Source of the DNA: Acidobacteriota bacterium | GTDB taxonomy: Bacteria; Acidobacteriota; Terriglobia; Terriglobales; SCQP01 | Direction of reading: 5' to 3' | Assembly: GCA_027315185.1 (NCBI GenBank) | Contig: DAHUYO010000021.1 | Coordinates: forward strand, 1-42,956 | Length of the DNA stretch: 42,956 nt | In this document: positions 33,035 through 40,228 of the stretch, piece after piece | Numbering within the stretch: position 1 is the stretch's first letter | How the letters are laid out: each line of letters begins with the position of its first letter | Notes under the pieces: generated by a model | What the model was told of the DNA's origin: nothing | What the model saw: the letters and a program-made list of their open reading frames with translations, nothing else | Database searches by the model: none | Position numbers and translations under genes: made by a program

Positions 33035-33925
33035 TGACGGATCGTACCCGTACCCCGTTCGGACTAGGGTCTCCGGGCCCTCCGCCGACCGGGTGCGATC
33101 GAGCACCGGATTGCCGTGGGAGTCGAACTCTGTCCACCTCTCTTCCGCCAGGAGCGGACCGAGATTCACGACACGGTGTACGCAGCGGTGGGCTGCATCG
33201 TATTCGTATTTGGCCGACGAGGTTGCGTCCTCCCTCCTCAGCCGCGCCAACATCTGCGCGCCGGGCCAGCGCCAGTCGGACCCCGGCGTTGGCAGGTCCC
33301 CGGCCCGAAGCTCGGCGCGAAATTCCTCCTCTAACAGGGCCTCGGGGCCATGGTAACGGCTGAAGATGCCAAACGACCCGTGCGGCGGCTGCGCCAGCAT
33401 TACCGACCAATGAGGTATGCCAAATGAGTCGTATTCGGTCCGGATCCCAGTGATCCCCGGCGCGGAATAGCCCATGCGGCCGTTGGGAACGATATGCGAC
33501 ACGTGAGTGCCGGGCGCCGGGACGGGGAGAATGTCCTGGCGCGATGCGGCGCCGTCCGGCCGGAACAGGATTCTCTGCACTGTCACGCGGCCGCCTGCGC
33601 TTTCCGACCATACCCTTACCAGCCGGCCCTGGTCGTCGTACTCGTAAAACCTGCGGCGCGGAACGCCGCCTTCGCCCGTCCTGACCCGCTCACTCAGTCT
33701 GGCATCCGGGCCGTAAACATAGTCCACGCTGCTCCACCGGACGCCGCCACTCGGCTGCGCTGTCGTCTCGCGTATTCCGCTCACCTCGCCGGTCGGCCTG
33801 AAGGCCACTTCCCGTTCGGTTACTCGCCCGGGCGGCCCGAATCTATGGACCAGGGAGCGAACGGGGCCCGAGACGCCGTAGTCGGCTTTGCAAAGGCGCG
33901 GGTCGGCGACAGGCCGTTGGCTCAT
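32942..33925 (-). CDS. Short YD-repeat (RHS-like) protein, paralogue 1
   Basis: A 327-residue protein with repeats of the YD type: GPVRSLVHRFGPPGRVTERE, RRRFYEYDDQGRLVRVW, TGIRTEYDSFG, AKYEYDAAHRCVHRV, WTEFDSHGNPV and the ending YGYDPSGNWTRKVVRSEPAE. It lacks the long shell and the polymorphic toxin tail of true Rhs toxins and has no signal peptide, so its location is unclear. The C-terminal 37 residues are nearly the same as in the paralogue at 34270-35214, while the middle is only distantly similar, which suggests gene conversion of the 3' end. It starts 7 bp after the small Cys-rich ORF. Function is unknown. Confidence 0.75.
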   Translation of the reverse strand: MSQRPVADPRLCKADYGVSGPVRSLVHRFGPPGRVTEREVAFRPTGEVSGIRETTAQPSGGVRWSSVDYVYGPDARLSERVRTGEGGVPRRRFYEYDDQGRLVRVWSESAGGRVTVQRILFRPDGAASRQDILPVPAPGTHVSHIVPNGRMGYSAPGITGIRTEYDSFGIPHWSVMLAQPPHGSFGIFSRYHGPEALLEEEFRAELRAGDLPTPGSDWRWPGAQMLARLRREDATSSAKYEYDAAHRCVHRVVNLGPLLAEERWTEFDSHGNPVLDRTRSAEGPETLVRTGYGYDPSGNWTRKVVRSEPAEGQAAMVSEEERTITYY

Positions 33926-33932
33926 CCGCGCC

Positions 33933-34223
33933 TCAGGTGCAATTCTTTGCCGTGTTCGACATGCTCTCGATGCCGACGGAGAAGCAGTCGCCGTTCACAA
34001 CCAACTGCCAGGTATAGGCGTAGGGTAGACACGTCCCCTGGTCCGGGTACAGCAGGAAATCGACCCCGCACGACGCCGCCCCGTTGCCGTTCGGGCAATC
34101 TTTGCTATAGCCGCAATAGTTCTGCGGCGGTGTGCCGAGCTCTTCAATGCCGGAGTAGACGTAATTGGTCACGGCCAACCGCACCCAGATCGTGCCCCCC
34201 GTCGAGCTGAAGATCGTTCCCAC
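33933..34223 (-). CDS. Cys-rich domain protein without signal peptide, paralogue of the 35.2-kb gene
   Basis: A 96-residue ORF from GTG 34223. It matches the C-terminal half of the secreted protein at 35242-35931: CSAVGTIF against CSAVGEIY, and CPNGNGAASCG against CANGNGAARCG, with the other Cys residues at similar places. The frame stays open upstream (DIVGLPGT precedes, matching EQIVGVPR) and runs into the end of the YD-repeat gene, but it has no ATG, GTG or TTG there and no signal peptide. It is either a fragment left by duplication, or is made by readthrough/frameshift from the YD-repeat gene. It ends 7 bp before the next YD-repeat gene. Confidence 0.5.
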   Translation of the reverse strand: MGTIFSSTGGTIWVRLAVTNYVYSGIEELGTPPQNYCGYSKDCPNGNGAASCGVDFLLYPDQGTCLPYAYTWQLVVNGDCFSVGIESMSNTAKNCT

Positions 34224-34362
34224 CGCGCTGCAAGTCCCGGGCAGGCCTACAATATCCCGCCGGGCTGGATCAATAGTAGGTGATCGCCCGCTCCTCCTCG
34301 CTCACTAAAGCCGCCTGCCCCTCCGCCGGCTCGGACCGCGCCACCTTCCGCGTCCAGTTGCC
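34176..34362. repeat. 187-bp direct repeat, copy 2
   Basis: Partner of 32848-33034, offset 1,328 bp, ungapped. It spans the end of the second YD-repeat gene, its stop codon and the start of the Cys-rich ORF. Confidence 0.85.
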
Positions 34363-35214
34363 GTAGTCGTCGTACTCGTAGGAGTACACGGTCTTGCTCC
34401 GGTGGCCAGCGGCGGAATTCTCGCTCGTGCTCGCCGGATCCCCAGCCTGATTCCACTCCGTCCGCAGCTCCCGCCAGAGCAGCCCGCCCGCAGCCTCGCT
34501 GCACCGAAAGACCTCCCGGCCCGCCGCGTCGTATTCGTAGCGCGTACGCTGTTCCGCAGCGGCCGCCAGCCGAGCGAGCTGATCCCCGCCCGGCCAGCGA
34601 AAGTCCGCGGAAGCGGACGGGGCCGCAACCGCCCATGGAGGGGTCGCGAATTCCTCGACCAGCAAAAACACGCTTGTATACCGCCCGAACACGACATAGC
34701 CGCTCGCCGGGTCGTCGGGCTCGAACACGGACCACGAGGCCAGGCCCGCGGGGCTAAACTCGGTGCGCAGGGCCGCCAGCCCCGGCATGCGGTACAGCTG
34801 GTGAAAGCCGGGCAGGACTCTGAGCACGCCTCGGGGCGGCCCGCTCGCCGGCCGGGGGCTGCGCTGCGTAAACGAGCCATCCGCGCGGTAGCTGCGCCAC
34901 GCCAGTAAGCGCGGCTCCTCGGCGGATCCGCCTTCGGTGCGGGAGAGACGCCCGGCCGAGTCGTATTGGCGCCGCGTTAACAGTTCCCCCCCCGGACCGT
35001 CCTCTCGGAACTCGACCTCACGACCCTGCGCATCGTAGAAATATTGCGCGCGGCGCGGCGCCCCGCCGCCAGCCGCCCAGGTGCGGCTTACGAGCCGTCC
35101 CTCCGGGTCAAATTCCCACTCCTCCTGCTCCGGGTAGGGCCCAGCCCTAACTCGGCGCACCCACCGCGCAGGGCCGCGCAACCCTTTCTCCTCCCGATTT
35201 GGTACGGCGGTCAC
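34270..35214 (-). CDS. Short YD-repeat (RHS-like) protein, paralogue 2
   Basis: A 314-residue protein with the same build as paralogue 1: GPARWVRRVRAGPYPEQEEW, WEFDPEGRLVSRTW, RAQYFYDAQGREVEF, RRQYDSAGRLSRT, DFRWPGGDQLARL (versus DWRWPGAQMLARL), TRYEYDAAGREVFR and the shared ending YEYDDYGNWTRKVARSEPAE. No signal peptide is present and there is no toxin-like tail. ATG 35214 lies 27 bp after the secreted Cys-rich gene, so the two are probably co-transcribed. Function unknown. Confidence 0.75.
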   Translation of the reverse strand: MTAVPNREEKGLRGPARWVRRVRAGPYPEQEEWEFDPEGRLVSRTWAAGGGAPRRAQYFYDAQGREVEFREDGPGGELLTRRQYDSAGRLSRTEGGSAEEPRLLAWRSYRADGSFTQRSPRPASGPPRGVLRVLPGFHQLYRMPGLAALRTEFSPAGLASWSVFEPDDPASGYVVFGRYTSVFLLVEEFATPPWAVAAPSASADFRWPGGDQLARLAAAAEQRTRYEYDAAGREVFRCSEAAGGLLWRELRTEWNQAGDPASTSENSAAGHRSKTVYSYEYDDYGNWTRKVARSEPAEGQAALVSEEERAITYY

Positions 35215-35241
35215 CTCACTTCGCCCGCGCTCGGGGCGCCA

Positions 35242-35931
35242 TCACTGGCAGTCCCCCGGTCCGGGCACGGGAAATGGACCGAAAAGGGCGTCACAGTTTG
35301 AATTGAAGATCAGCCAATCGGTCACGATCCACGGGTGCTCCGTGCAATACGCATTACCGTCCTCCTCATCGTAAATCCAGTCCGTAGAATAGGTCCCGCA
35401 GCGGGCCGCGCCGTTGCCGTTGGCGCAGGTTAGGTCGTATTCGCACCCGAGGTTGGGGTCTATGTGACCTGTAAAAAGATACCGGTTCACGCCGATCGCG
35501 AGGGTGATCTCCGGCTGGCTCCAGCTATAGATCTCCCCCACCGCGCTGCAGTAGACGTCCGCCGAGGCCGACTCGTAATAGACCACCCTAGGGACACCGA
35601 CGATCTGCTCCGTTTCCTCCTGGGAAAGGTACGCCGCGGGGCTCACCGGCGCCCCGGAACCGGAGCCCGAGGCGGAGCCCAATCGGTCGCGAACCGTGGG
35701 CGTGTGGGTCACACCGGAAAGATTGCAATACTCCGTATTGCCGATCTCGGTCGAGCCGTCGAGCACAACTGTGGAATAGATAGTGTAGCTGGCGCCCACG
35801 GAGTAGCTAACATAGGTGCTGTATTCCGGCGTCATAACGCCCCGGCAGCCCTGGGCAAGCGCCGGACCCGCGAGGAGCAGCGCAGCGGCCAGCGTCAACA
35901 AGGCGGCGCATCGAAATTGAATGTGCCTCAT
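35242..35931 (-). CDS. Secreted Cys-rich protein, full-length member of the array
   Basis: A 229-residue protein with a clear signal peptide (FRCAALLTLAAALLLAGPALA, cleavage before QG). The mature part has a Tyr/Ser/Thr-rich N-terminal half (YVSYSVGASYTIYSTVVLDG) and a C-terminal half with several Cys (YCSAVGEIYSW, LGCEYDLTCANGNGAARCG, NAYCTEHPW, SNCDALF) that probably form disulfides in the periplasm or outside. No family is recognised. The ATG overlaps the stop of the upstream secreted gene by 4 bp. Its C-terminal half is the source of the 96-residue ORF at 33933 and of the decayed copy at 32710. Confidence 0.7.
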   Translation of the reverse strand: MRHIQFRCAALLTLAAALLLAGPALAQGCRGVMTPEYSTYVSYSVGASYTIYSTVVLDGSTEIGNTEYCNLSGVTHTPTVRDRLGSASGSGSGAPVSPAAYLSQEETEQIVGVPRVVYYESASADVYCSAVGEIYSWSQPEITLAIGVNRYLFTGHIDPNLGCEYDLTCANGNGAARCGTYSTDWIYDEEDGNAYCTEHPWIVTDWLIFNSNCDALFGPFPVPGPGDCQ

Positions 35932-36482
35932 TTTACGCCTCTCGAGATCCGCATGTACCGCTTTTGCCCCTTCACGAAGGCGTCGAGCCGGGATTGGCCG
36001 GGCGCGGAGAGCCCGGCGATCAGCTCGGCCCGCGTCGCCGCGACCAACGCGTCACGCCGGGCGAGGAAATCCGCAAGCCCGGAGCTGCTGCGGTCAAAGA
36101 CCTCCGGCGAGCGGTTGTAAGCGGCGATCAGCGCCTGGTATTTTTTCTCGAAGCGGGAGAGAATCGCGATCGCGGCCGCAACGTCGCCGCCGCGCAGGCC
36201 TGCGTCCATCAACATCGCCTCCGTGCGCGCCGTAGGGGCCACCGCCCCGGTCCTGGACTCCGACGCGGCCAGCAGCCAAAGGCGGTAGGCCGTGGAGTTC
36301 GGGATGTCCTGGGGGTCGAGGCGGCCGTCAATGATCCCCGGGGCCGGCGCGGCTTGGGAGGCCGAACCCTTCGACACGGCCTGGGGGGCGGCCCCGCGCG
36401 TCGCGCGCCCGCCGGGCGCGATGGCCAACACCGCCGCCAAGCCCGCGACCACGGCGGGGGCGGCGAAGACCGCTTCCGTCAT
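35928..36482 (-). CDS. Secreted helical protein, first gene of the Cys-rich/YD-repeat array
   Basis: A 184-residue protein. The N-terminus (VFAAPAVVAGLAAVLAIAPG) is hydrophobic but lacks strong positive charge, so it may be a signal peptide or a membrane anchor. The mature part is helical, Ala/Arg-rich: NSTAYRLWLLAASE, DVAAAIAILSRFEKKYQALI, SSGLADFLARRDALVAATR, ELIAGLSAPGQSRLDAF. No family recognised. GGAGGT, a perfect Shine-Dalgarno sequence (36488-36493), lies 5 bases before ATG 36482, so this is the likely start of the operon. Its stop overlaps the next gene by ATGA. Confidence 0.65.
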   Translation of the reverse strand: MTEAVFAAPAVVAGLAAVLAIAPGGRATRGAAPQAVSKGSASQAAPAPGIIDGRLDPQDIPNSTAYRLWLLAASESRTGAVAPTARTEAMLMDAGLRGGDVAAAIAILSRFEKKYQALIAAYNRSPEVFDRSSSGLADFLARRDALVAATRAELIAGLSAPGQSRLDAFVKGQKRYMRISRGVK

Positions 36483-36642
36483 TTTGTACCTCCATCAGCG
36501 TGGCGGCTTCTGCCCTGCGCCACCGCCGACGACAAAGAGAGTTACCCCCCCCCGCTCCGAGTCAATCGCGTTTACCCGAACGTTATTGCTTTCGAAGGTG
36601 CTCAGTGCCTATTCCGGCACAGCTGCAAATGAGGTTGCCGGT

Positions 36643-37119
36643 TTAACCCCGCCACGCACCCAAAAGGCGCCGCACGGCCACCATCTGGCCTAGGTGGTAG
36701 GCGTTGTGGTCCACGACCAGCAGGGCTTCCCGCATGATCGTCTGGCCCTGGCCGTGGGGGATCGGTGCGGTCAAATCCACGGCGGGATCCAGCACCAGGG
36801 CGGCCATCGCTTCCAGGTCGGCCGCGAAGGCGCGGACGCTCTTGGCCCAGGCGGCGGCATTGGGCGGCGCCGCCGCGCGCGGCCAGTAGCCGGCGGGAAA
36901 CTCCGGCGAGACATGGCCGGGATTGCGGCAGAACTCCAAGATGTCCCACTGGGCGAGGCGCAGGTGCTCCAGCAGCTCCCATGGGCTGTGGGCCAGTCCA
37001 CGCGGGCGCTTGCCGCGCAGCGCGGCAGGAACGCCGGTCAAGATGGGCCGCCACGGGGCATGCGCCTGGCCGCCGCGCAGCGCCGCCGCCAACTGCTCGC
37101 GTATCGCTTGCTCAATCAT
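36643..37119 (-). CDS. DinB/DUF664-like metal-binding protein
   Basis: A 158-residue four-helix protein. The DinB-like metal-binding histidines are seen: one in AHSPWELLEHLRLAQWDI and a His-x3-His pair in VVDHNAYHLGQMVAVRRLLG. The frame is open to 37395, but ATG 37119 with an AAGGGGG ribosome-binding site gives the family N-terminus (MIEQAIREQLAAAL). DinB-family proteins include thiol transferases such as BstA; the substrate here is unknown. Confidence 0.8.
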   Translation of the reverse strand: MIEQAIREQLAAALRGGQAHAPWRPILTGVPAALRGKRPRGLAHSPWELLEHLRLAQWDILEFCRNPGHVSPEFPAGYWPRAAAPPNAAAWAKSVRAFAADLEAMAALVLDPAVDLTAPIPHGQGQTIMREALLVVDHNAYHLGQMVAVRRLLGAWRG

Positions 37120-37499
37120 TGCGCCCCCTTGCCGAACGGGTTGAACCGCGCAGGCTCCCAATATACGCCGCAGCCGTTGGCGTTGGTCTTGGCGCGGGGC
37201 CTTTCGCGGGGTCGCGCCGCTTGCACCGGGGGCAAAGCCAGCGCGAGAAGGCTGCAACATTGCGCCGGGCGGCGCGGTGCGCCGGCGTCCTCGCCGGCGG
37301 GATTGCGGAACCCGCGTGCGGGCCAGCAGCGCGGCCACAGCTAAGCGCGGGCGGGGGCTGGGGCGCTCGGGTCCCCGGCCCCGCCCGTGCGCCAAGCGGG
37401 ACGCGCGCCGGGCAATAGCCCAAAGCCGGGGCCCCGCACGGGGCGAGGCACCGCGCCAAGCGCTGCCCGAGCGGCGTTACCGGTATCATAAAAAAACTT
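37120..37499. other. 380-base gap upstream of selC
   Basis: There is no convincing gene; open frames are Arg/Ala/Pro-rich. The sequence is GC-rich with CCCCGG and GGGGCC tracts, includes AAGCGGGACG (near 37394-37403, shared with the 32.4-kb segment), and ends in an AT-rich patch (37484-37497) just before selC. Confidence 0.5.
37484..37489 (+). promoter_or_regulatory. selC: Putative -10 box (TATCAT) of selC
   Basis: TATCAT followed by an A-rich run sits 10 bases before the 5' end of the tRNA, the normal spacing for a start just ahead of the mature end. There is no clear -35 element. Confidence 0.4.
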
Positions 37500-37598
37500 G
37501 GAAGCGTCTGCGGCCCGGTGGCCGTCTTGGTCTTCAAAACCAATGGGGGGTGCCTGCTTGGCATCGCCGCTCGGTTCGACTCCGAGCCGCTTCCGCCA
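37500..37598 (+). tRNA. selC: Selenocysteine tRNA, anticodon TCA
   Basis: Inserts selenocysteine at UGA codons after charging by SerRS and conversion by SelA. Seen directly: acceptor arm GGAAGCG pairs with CGCTTCC followed by G and an encoded CCA (37596-37598); a long D-arm, CGGCC with loop CGGT pairing GGCCG; an anticodon arm TTGGT-CTTCAAA-ACCAA with TCA in the loop; a long variable arm (GGTGCC-TGCTT-GGCATC); and a T-arm CTCGG-TTCGACT-CCGAG. At 99 nt it is the size of bacterial tRNA-Sec and clearly longer than ordinary tRNAs. The eighth acceptor pair, present in E. coli, would be T-C here, so the stem may have 7 pairs. No selA, selB or selD is in the window. Confidence 0.93.
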
Positions 37599-37634
37599 TA
37601 ACCTGGCATGCGGCCCAGCCGCCCGCTTTGGGGC

Positions 37635-37654
37635 GCCCCGCGCTGCGGGGCTTT
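37635..37654 (+). terminator. Hairpin after selC (possible terminator)
   Basis: GCCCCGC-GCT-GCGGGGC (37635-37651) followed by TTT (37652-37654), 37 bases after the CCA end. The T-tract is short, so termination is uncertain; the hairpin also resembles the repeat at 32437-32455. Confidence 0.4.
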
Positions 37655-37779
37655 GGAACGCCCCGGGGTTGCAGGGCTGCGGTGAGGCTGCGACAGCCGG
37701 TAAGGGATGATTGCCAGCGCATCAGGGCCTTTCAAGATGGCGCGAGTGGCCGGACCCGCGATGCCGCGGGAGCGTGATC

Positions 37780-38598
37780 CTAGCGGAAACGCGGGGCTTG
37801 CCGGAGTGGACGGCAGGGGAGACGCTGCGGCAAGCCGTCCGGGCCGCAGACATAGCAGGGTCCGGCGCCGAGCACCGCGGGACGGGCGAAGATGCGGTAC
37901 CCGTTGACTCGCGCGGGCCCCGGCTTTGCTGCGGGCGGGGCGCCCCGCTGACCGCGACTCGGCCGCCCGAAATTGGGACGATAGCGGTAGTCATAACCGA
38001 AGCGGCGGAAGGTGTAGGCGCCGAAAAGCAACGCTGGGCTAACTCCCAGACGCCGGCCATTGGCGGTCAATTGATCCAATCGCGCGCTGAACCCTCGGCG
38101 GGGATGGCGGCGGTTGTAGCGCATCTCCGCGGCGGTGAGCACGCGAAAGGTGTTGAGCACGGTCTGGCGGCGCTCCCAATCGTGGATACCTTGCCAATGC
38201 GGCTGAAGATAGCGCCCGTAGAGTCCCCATCCGCCGAGCACCAAGCCGGCCAGGCTAATGGCCAATGCGCCAGCGGCGAGAAGCCGGACGCCCGGGGCCA
38301 AACGGCGATTGTCCTCCGAGCGTAATGCCGCCAGCGCCCAAGCGGCGAGGGCCATGCCGGCCGCGGCGGACAGGCCATAGCTGACCGCTCCGAGGATTCC
38401 CAAAAAGCCGGCCAGCAGAGCCAGCCGCGCGCCGGGGCGGCGGAGGAAGGGCAAAATCTCCGGCAGGCGGAGGAAATATTGGCAGCCGGGACAACGCGCG
38501 GCGGCAGCGGGCGCCAGCACGCCACAACGCGGGCAAGCGGCTTCGGCAATGACGTCCGGACCGCCAGGCGGAGCCGGCGCATTGGAGGGCGTGAACAC
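37780..38598 (-). CDS. Zinc-ribbon membrane protein with a pilin-like C-terminal domain
   Basis: A 272-residue protein from GTG 38598. It has an N-terminal zinc ribbon (CPRCGVLAPAAAARCPGC), then two or three membrane helices (RLALLAGFLGILGAVSYGLS, MALAAWALAALR, LLAAGALAISLAGLVLGGWGL), then an extracytoplasmic part that resembles a pilin globular core: QTVLNTFRVLTAAEMRYNRR and FSARLDQLTANG, comparable with the NAIQNAEMAYSGAYGGYSATL of the pilin at 17 kb. It lacks a prepilin peptidase site. The C-terminal CYVCGPDGLPQRLPC adds three Cys. Function unknown. It lies on the strand opposite to selC. Confidence 0.6.
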   Translation of the reverse strand: MFTPSNAPAPPGGPDVIAEAACPRCGVLAPAAAARCPGCQYFLRLPEILPFLRRPGARLALLAGFLGILGAVSYGLSAAAGMALAAWALAALRSEDNRRLAPGVRLLAAGALAISLAGLVLGGWGLYGRYLQPHWQGIHDWERRQTVLNTFRVLTAAEMRYNRRHPRRGFSARLDQLTANGRRLGVSPALLFGAYTFRRFGYDYRYRPNFGRPSRGQRGAPPAAKPGPARVNGYRIFARPAVLGAGPCYVCGPDGLPQRLPCRPLRQAPRFR

Positions 38599-38724
38599 GG
38601 CAGCGGAACTGGGACCTCGAAAAGCTTAGGATGCGGTTCGCAGCCAAGCTGTTGCGCCGACATGGCTGCCCGCCAGCGGGGCAAACGGCGAACGATTGCT
38701 TGGCGCGGGCCCCAGCGCGGCTGC

Positions 38725-38762
38725 CCACCCCAACGCGCGCCGCTGCGCGTTGGGGACCCCGG
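38725..38762. repeat. 38-bp hairpin repeat, copy A
   Basis: The arms CCCCAACGCGC and GCGCGTTGGGG surround GCCGCT (38728-38755). All 38 bases are identical to copy B. Confidence 0.85.
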
Positions 38763-38793
38763 GTTCGCCGCGCGTCCCGCTTACGCGGCGGCT

Positions 38794-38812
38794 GGGCCGG
38801 GGACCCCGGCCC
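38794..38812. repeat. 19-bp GC palindrome between the two hairpins
   Basis: GGGCCGGGG-A-CCCCGGCCC, a perfect palindrome, flanked by GGCT and AGCC a few bases further out. Confidence 0.8.
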
Positions 38813-38837
38813 GCCCCAGCCCAGCCGACGCGTCGCT

Positions 38838-38875
38838 CCACCCCAACGCGCGCCGCTGCGCGTTGGGGACCCCGG
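38838..38875. repeat. 38-bp hairpin repeat, copy B
   Basis: Identical to copy A (38725-38762), offset 113 bp, with the same 11-base arms (38841-38851 and 38858-38868). Confidence 0.85.
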
Positions 38876-39226
38876 CTTTGGGGGCCGCGCCGCTTCGCTG
38901 CAGGGCGGGCCGCAGCGATTGCCAAAGCGCCTGCGGCGCAGGGGAATTTCGCGGCCTTCCCGCGCCCGCTTTGCTCCCCGAGCAAATGGCGCGGCCCCCG
39001 CGAATGGACGGTCGCCCGCGTCCCGCGTTGGGGGCCGCGGCTGGTTATGCCGGCCGACAACAGGGCCCGGGAACGGCACGAGATTCCTCGCGTTGCCACC
39101 GATGGATTGCCGCGAATGGACAGCCGTGTATGTCCGTCCCACGTTCTCCGCGCCGGCGGCGGCGACAGCGGCCGGGGCGGCGCACCGGTGAAGCCAGGCG
39201 ACTGGGCGGTGCCGTTATACTAGCGG

Positions 39227-40228
39227 GTGCGGGAAGTCACCCTGCTCCATGGCGACGGCATTGGCCCGGAGGTCATCTCCGCGGCCCGCGAGGTGCTGGA
39301 AGCGGCCGGCGCGCAACTGCAATGGCGGGATTTCGCCGTGGGCCAAGAGGCGCTGGATGCGGGCAGCGAACTTCTGCCCGCGGCGGCGCTGGAAAGCATT
39401 GAGCGCACCGGCGTCTGCCTGAAAGGGCCGGTCACGACGCCGGTGGGCGAGGGTTTTCCGAGCGTGAACGTGGCCCTGCGTAAACGCCTGGATTTGTACG
39501 CCAACGTCCGTCCGGTCTACAACCTGCCGCACGTGCCCAGCCGCTTCAGCGGGGTGAATCTGGTGGTGGTGCGGGAGAATACCGAGGGGCTGTACAGCGG
39601 GATCGAGCATGAGGTCGTGCCCGGCGTGGTGGAAAGCCTAAAAATCGCCACGGAAAAAGGCTGCCGCCGCATCGCCCGCTTCGCCTTCGACTACGCCCGC
39701 AGCCACGGCCGCCGCCGCGTCCATTCCGTTCATAAAGCCAACATCATGAAACTGACCGATGGCCTGTTCCTGCGGATGGCGCGGGAGGCCGCCAAGGATT
39801 ATCCAGAGATCGAGTACCGGGAAGTGATCGTGGATAACGCCTGCATGCAGTTGGTGATGAAACCGGAGCAGTTCGACGTGCTGGTGCTGGAGAACCTCTA
39901 CGGCGACATTTTGAGCGATCTTTGCGCCGGACTGGTGGGCGGGCTGGGGATGGTGGCCGGCGCCAATCTGGGGGAACGCGCCGCCATCTTCGAGGCGGTG
40001 CACGGCTCGGCCCCGGATATCGCCGGGAAGGGGATCGCCAACCCGACCGCGGTGATGATGGCGGGGGTGATGCTGCTGCGGCATATCGGAGAATCGGGCC
40101 CGGCCGACCGCCTGCAAGCTGCGCTCTTGGGGGTGTATGAGTCGGGCCAGCATCTGACGCGGGATGTGGGCGGCTCCGCCTCCACCGCCGAGTTTACTCA
40201 AGCGGTGCTGGCGCGGCTGCGGAAATGA
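39227..40228 (+). CDS. Isocitrate dehydrogenase, NAD-type (isocitrate/isopropylmalate dehydrogenase family)
   Basis: Oxidatively decarboxylates isocitrate to 2-oxoglutarate. The 333 residues start at GTG 39227 ([16 protein letters not shown]). Substrate residues are visible in [20 protein letters not shown] (Ser, Asn and Arg), ENTEGLYSG (Tyr), [13 protein letters not shown] (Lys) and the metal Asp sites in [11 protein letters not shown]. The cofactor region [18 protein letters not shown] fits the short NAD-dependent type better than the 415-residue NADP type. The PSVNVALRK loop favours isocitrate over isopropylmalate; homoisocitrate dehydrogenase cannot be wholly excluded. TATACT lies 5 bases before the start codon. 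Confidence 0.88.
   Translation: MREVTLLHGDGIGPEVISAAREVLEAAGAQLQWRDFAVGQEALDAGSELLPAAALESIERTGVCLKGPVTTPVGEGFPSVNVALRKRLDLYANVRPVYNLPHVPSRFSGVNLVVVRENTEGLYSGIEHEVVPGVVESLKIATEKGCRRIARFAFDYARSHGRRRVHSVHKANIMKLTDGLFLRMAREAAKDYPEIEYREVIVDNACMQLVMKPEQFDVLVLENLYGDILSDLCAGLVGGLGMVAGANLGERAAIFEAVHGSAPDIAGKGIANPTAVMMAGVMLLRHIGESGPADRLQAALLGVYESGQHLTRDVGGSASTAEFTQAVLARLRK

Larger units (their letters stand above)
38599..39226. other. 628-base gene-free region rich in GC palindromes
   Basis: The frames here are long but Arg/Gly/Pro-rich and repeat the same peptide on translation of repeats, so they are not genes. The region holds two 38-bp identical hairpin units, a 19-bp palindrome between them, and further GGGGCCGC tracts up to 39040. 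The last 10 bases carry TATACT (39216-39221), five bases before the isocitrate dehydrogenase start. Confidence 0.6.

Noticed and set aside
32508-33611. 367-codon minus-strand ORF across the YD-repeat gene and the gap beyond
   Set aside because: It is in another frame of a well-supported YD-repeat gene and is Arg/Pro-rich.
32942-35214. True Rhs polymorphic toxins
   Set aside because: The proteins are only 314-327 residues, lack the Rhs core box and a variable toxin tail, and have no secretion or VgrG partners nearby.
38640-39223. Long ORFs in both directions over the hairpin region
   Set aside because: The translations are Arg/Gly/Pro-rich and repeat the same peptide because the DNA repeats; no domain or start signal.
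37120-39226. A prophage or integrative element inserted at selC
   Set aside because: selC is a known integration site in other bacteria, but no integrase, transposase or duplicated 3' end of the tRNA was found in the window.
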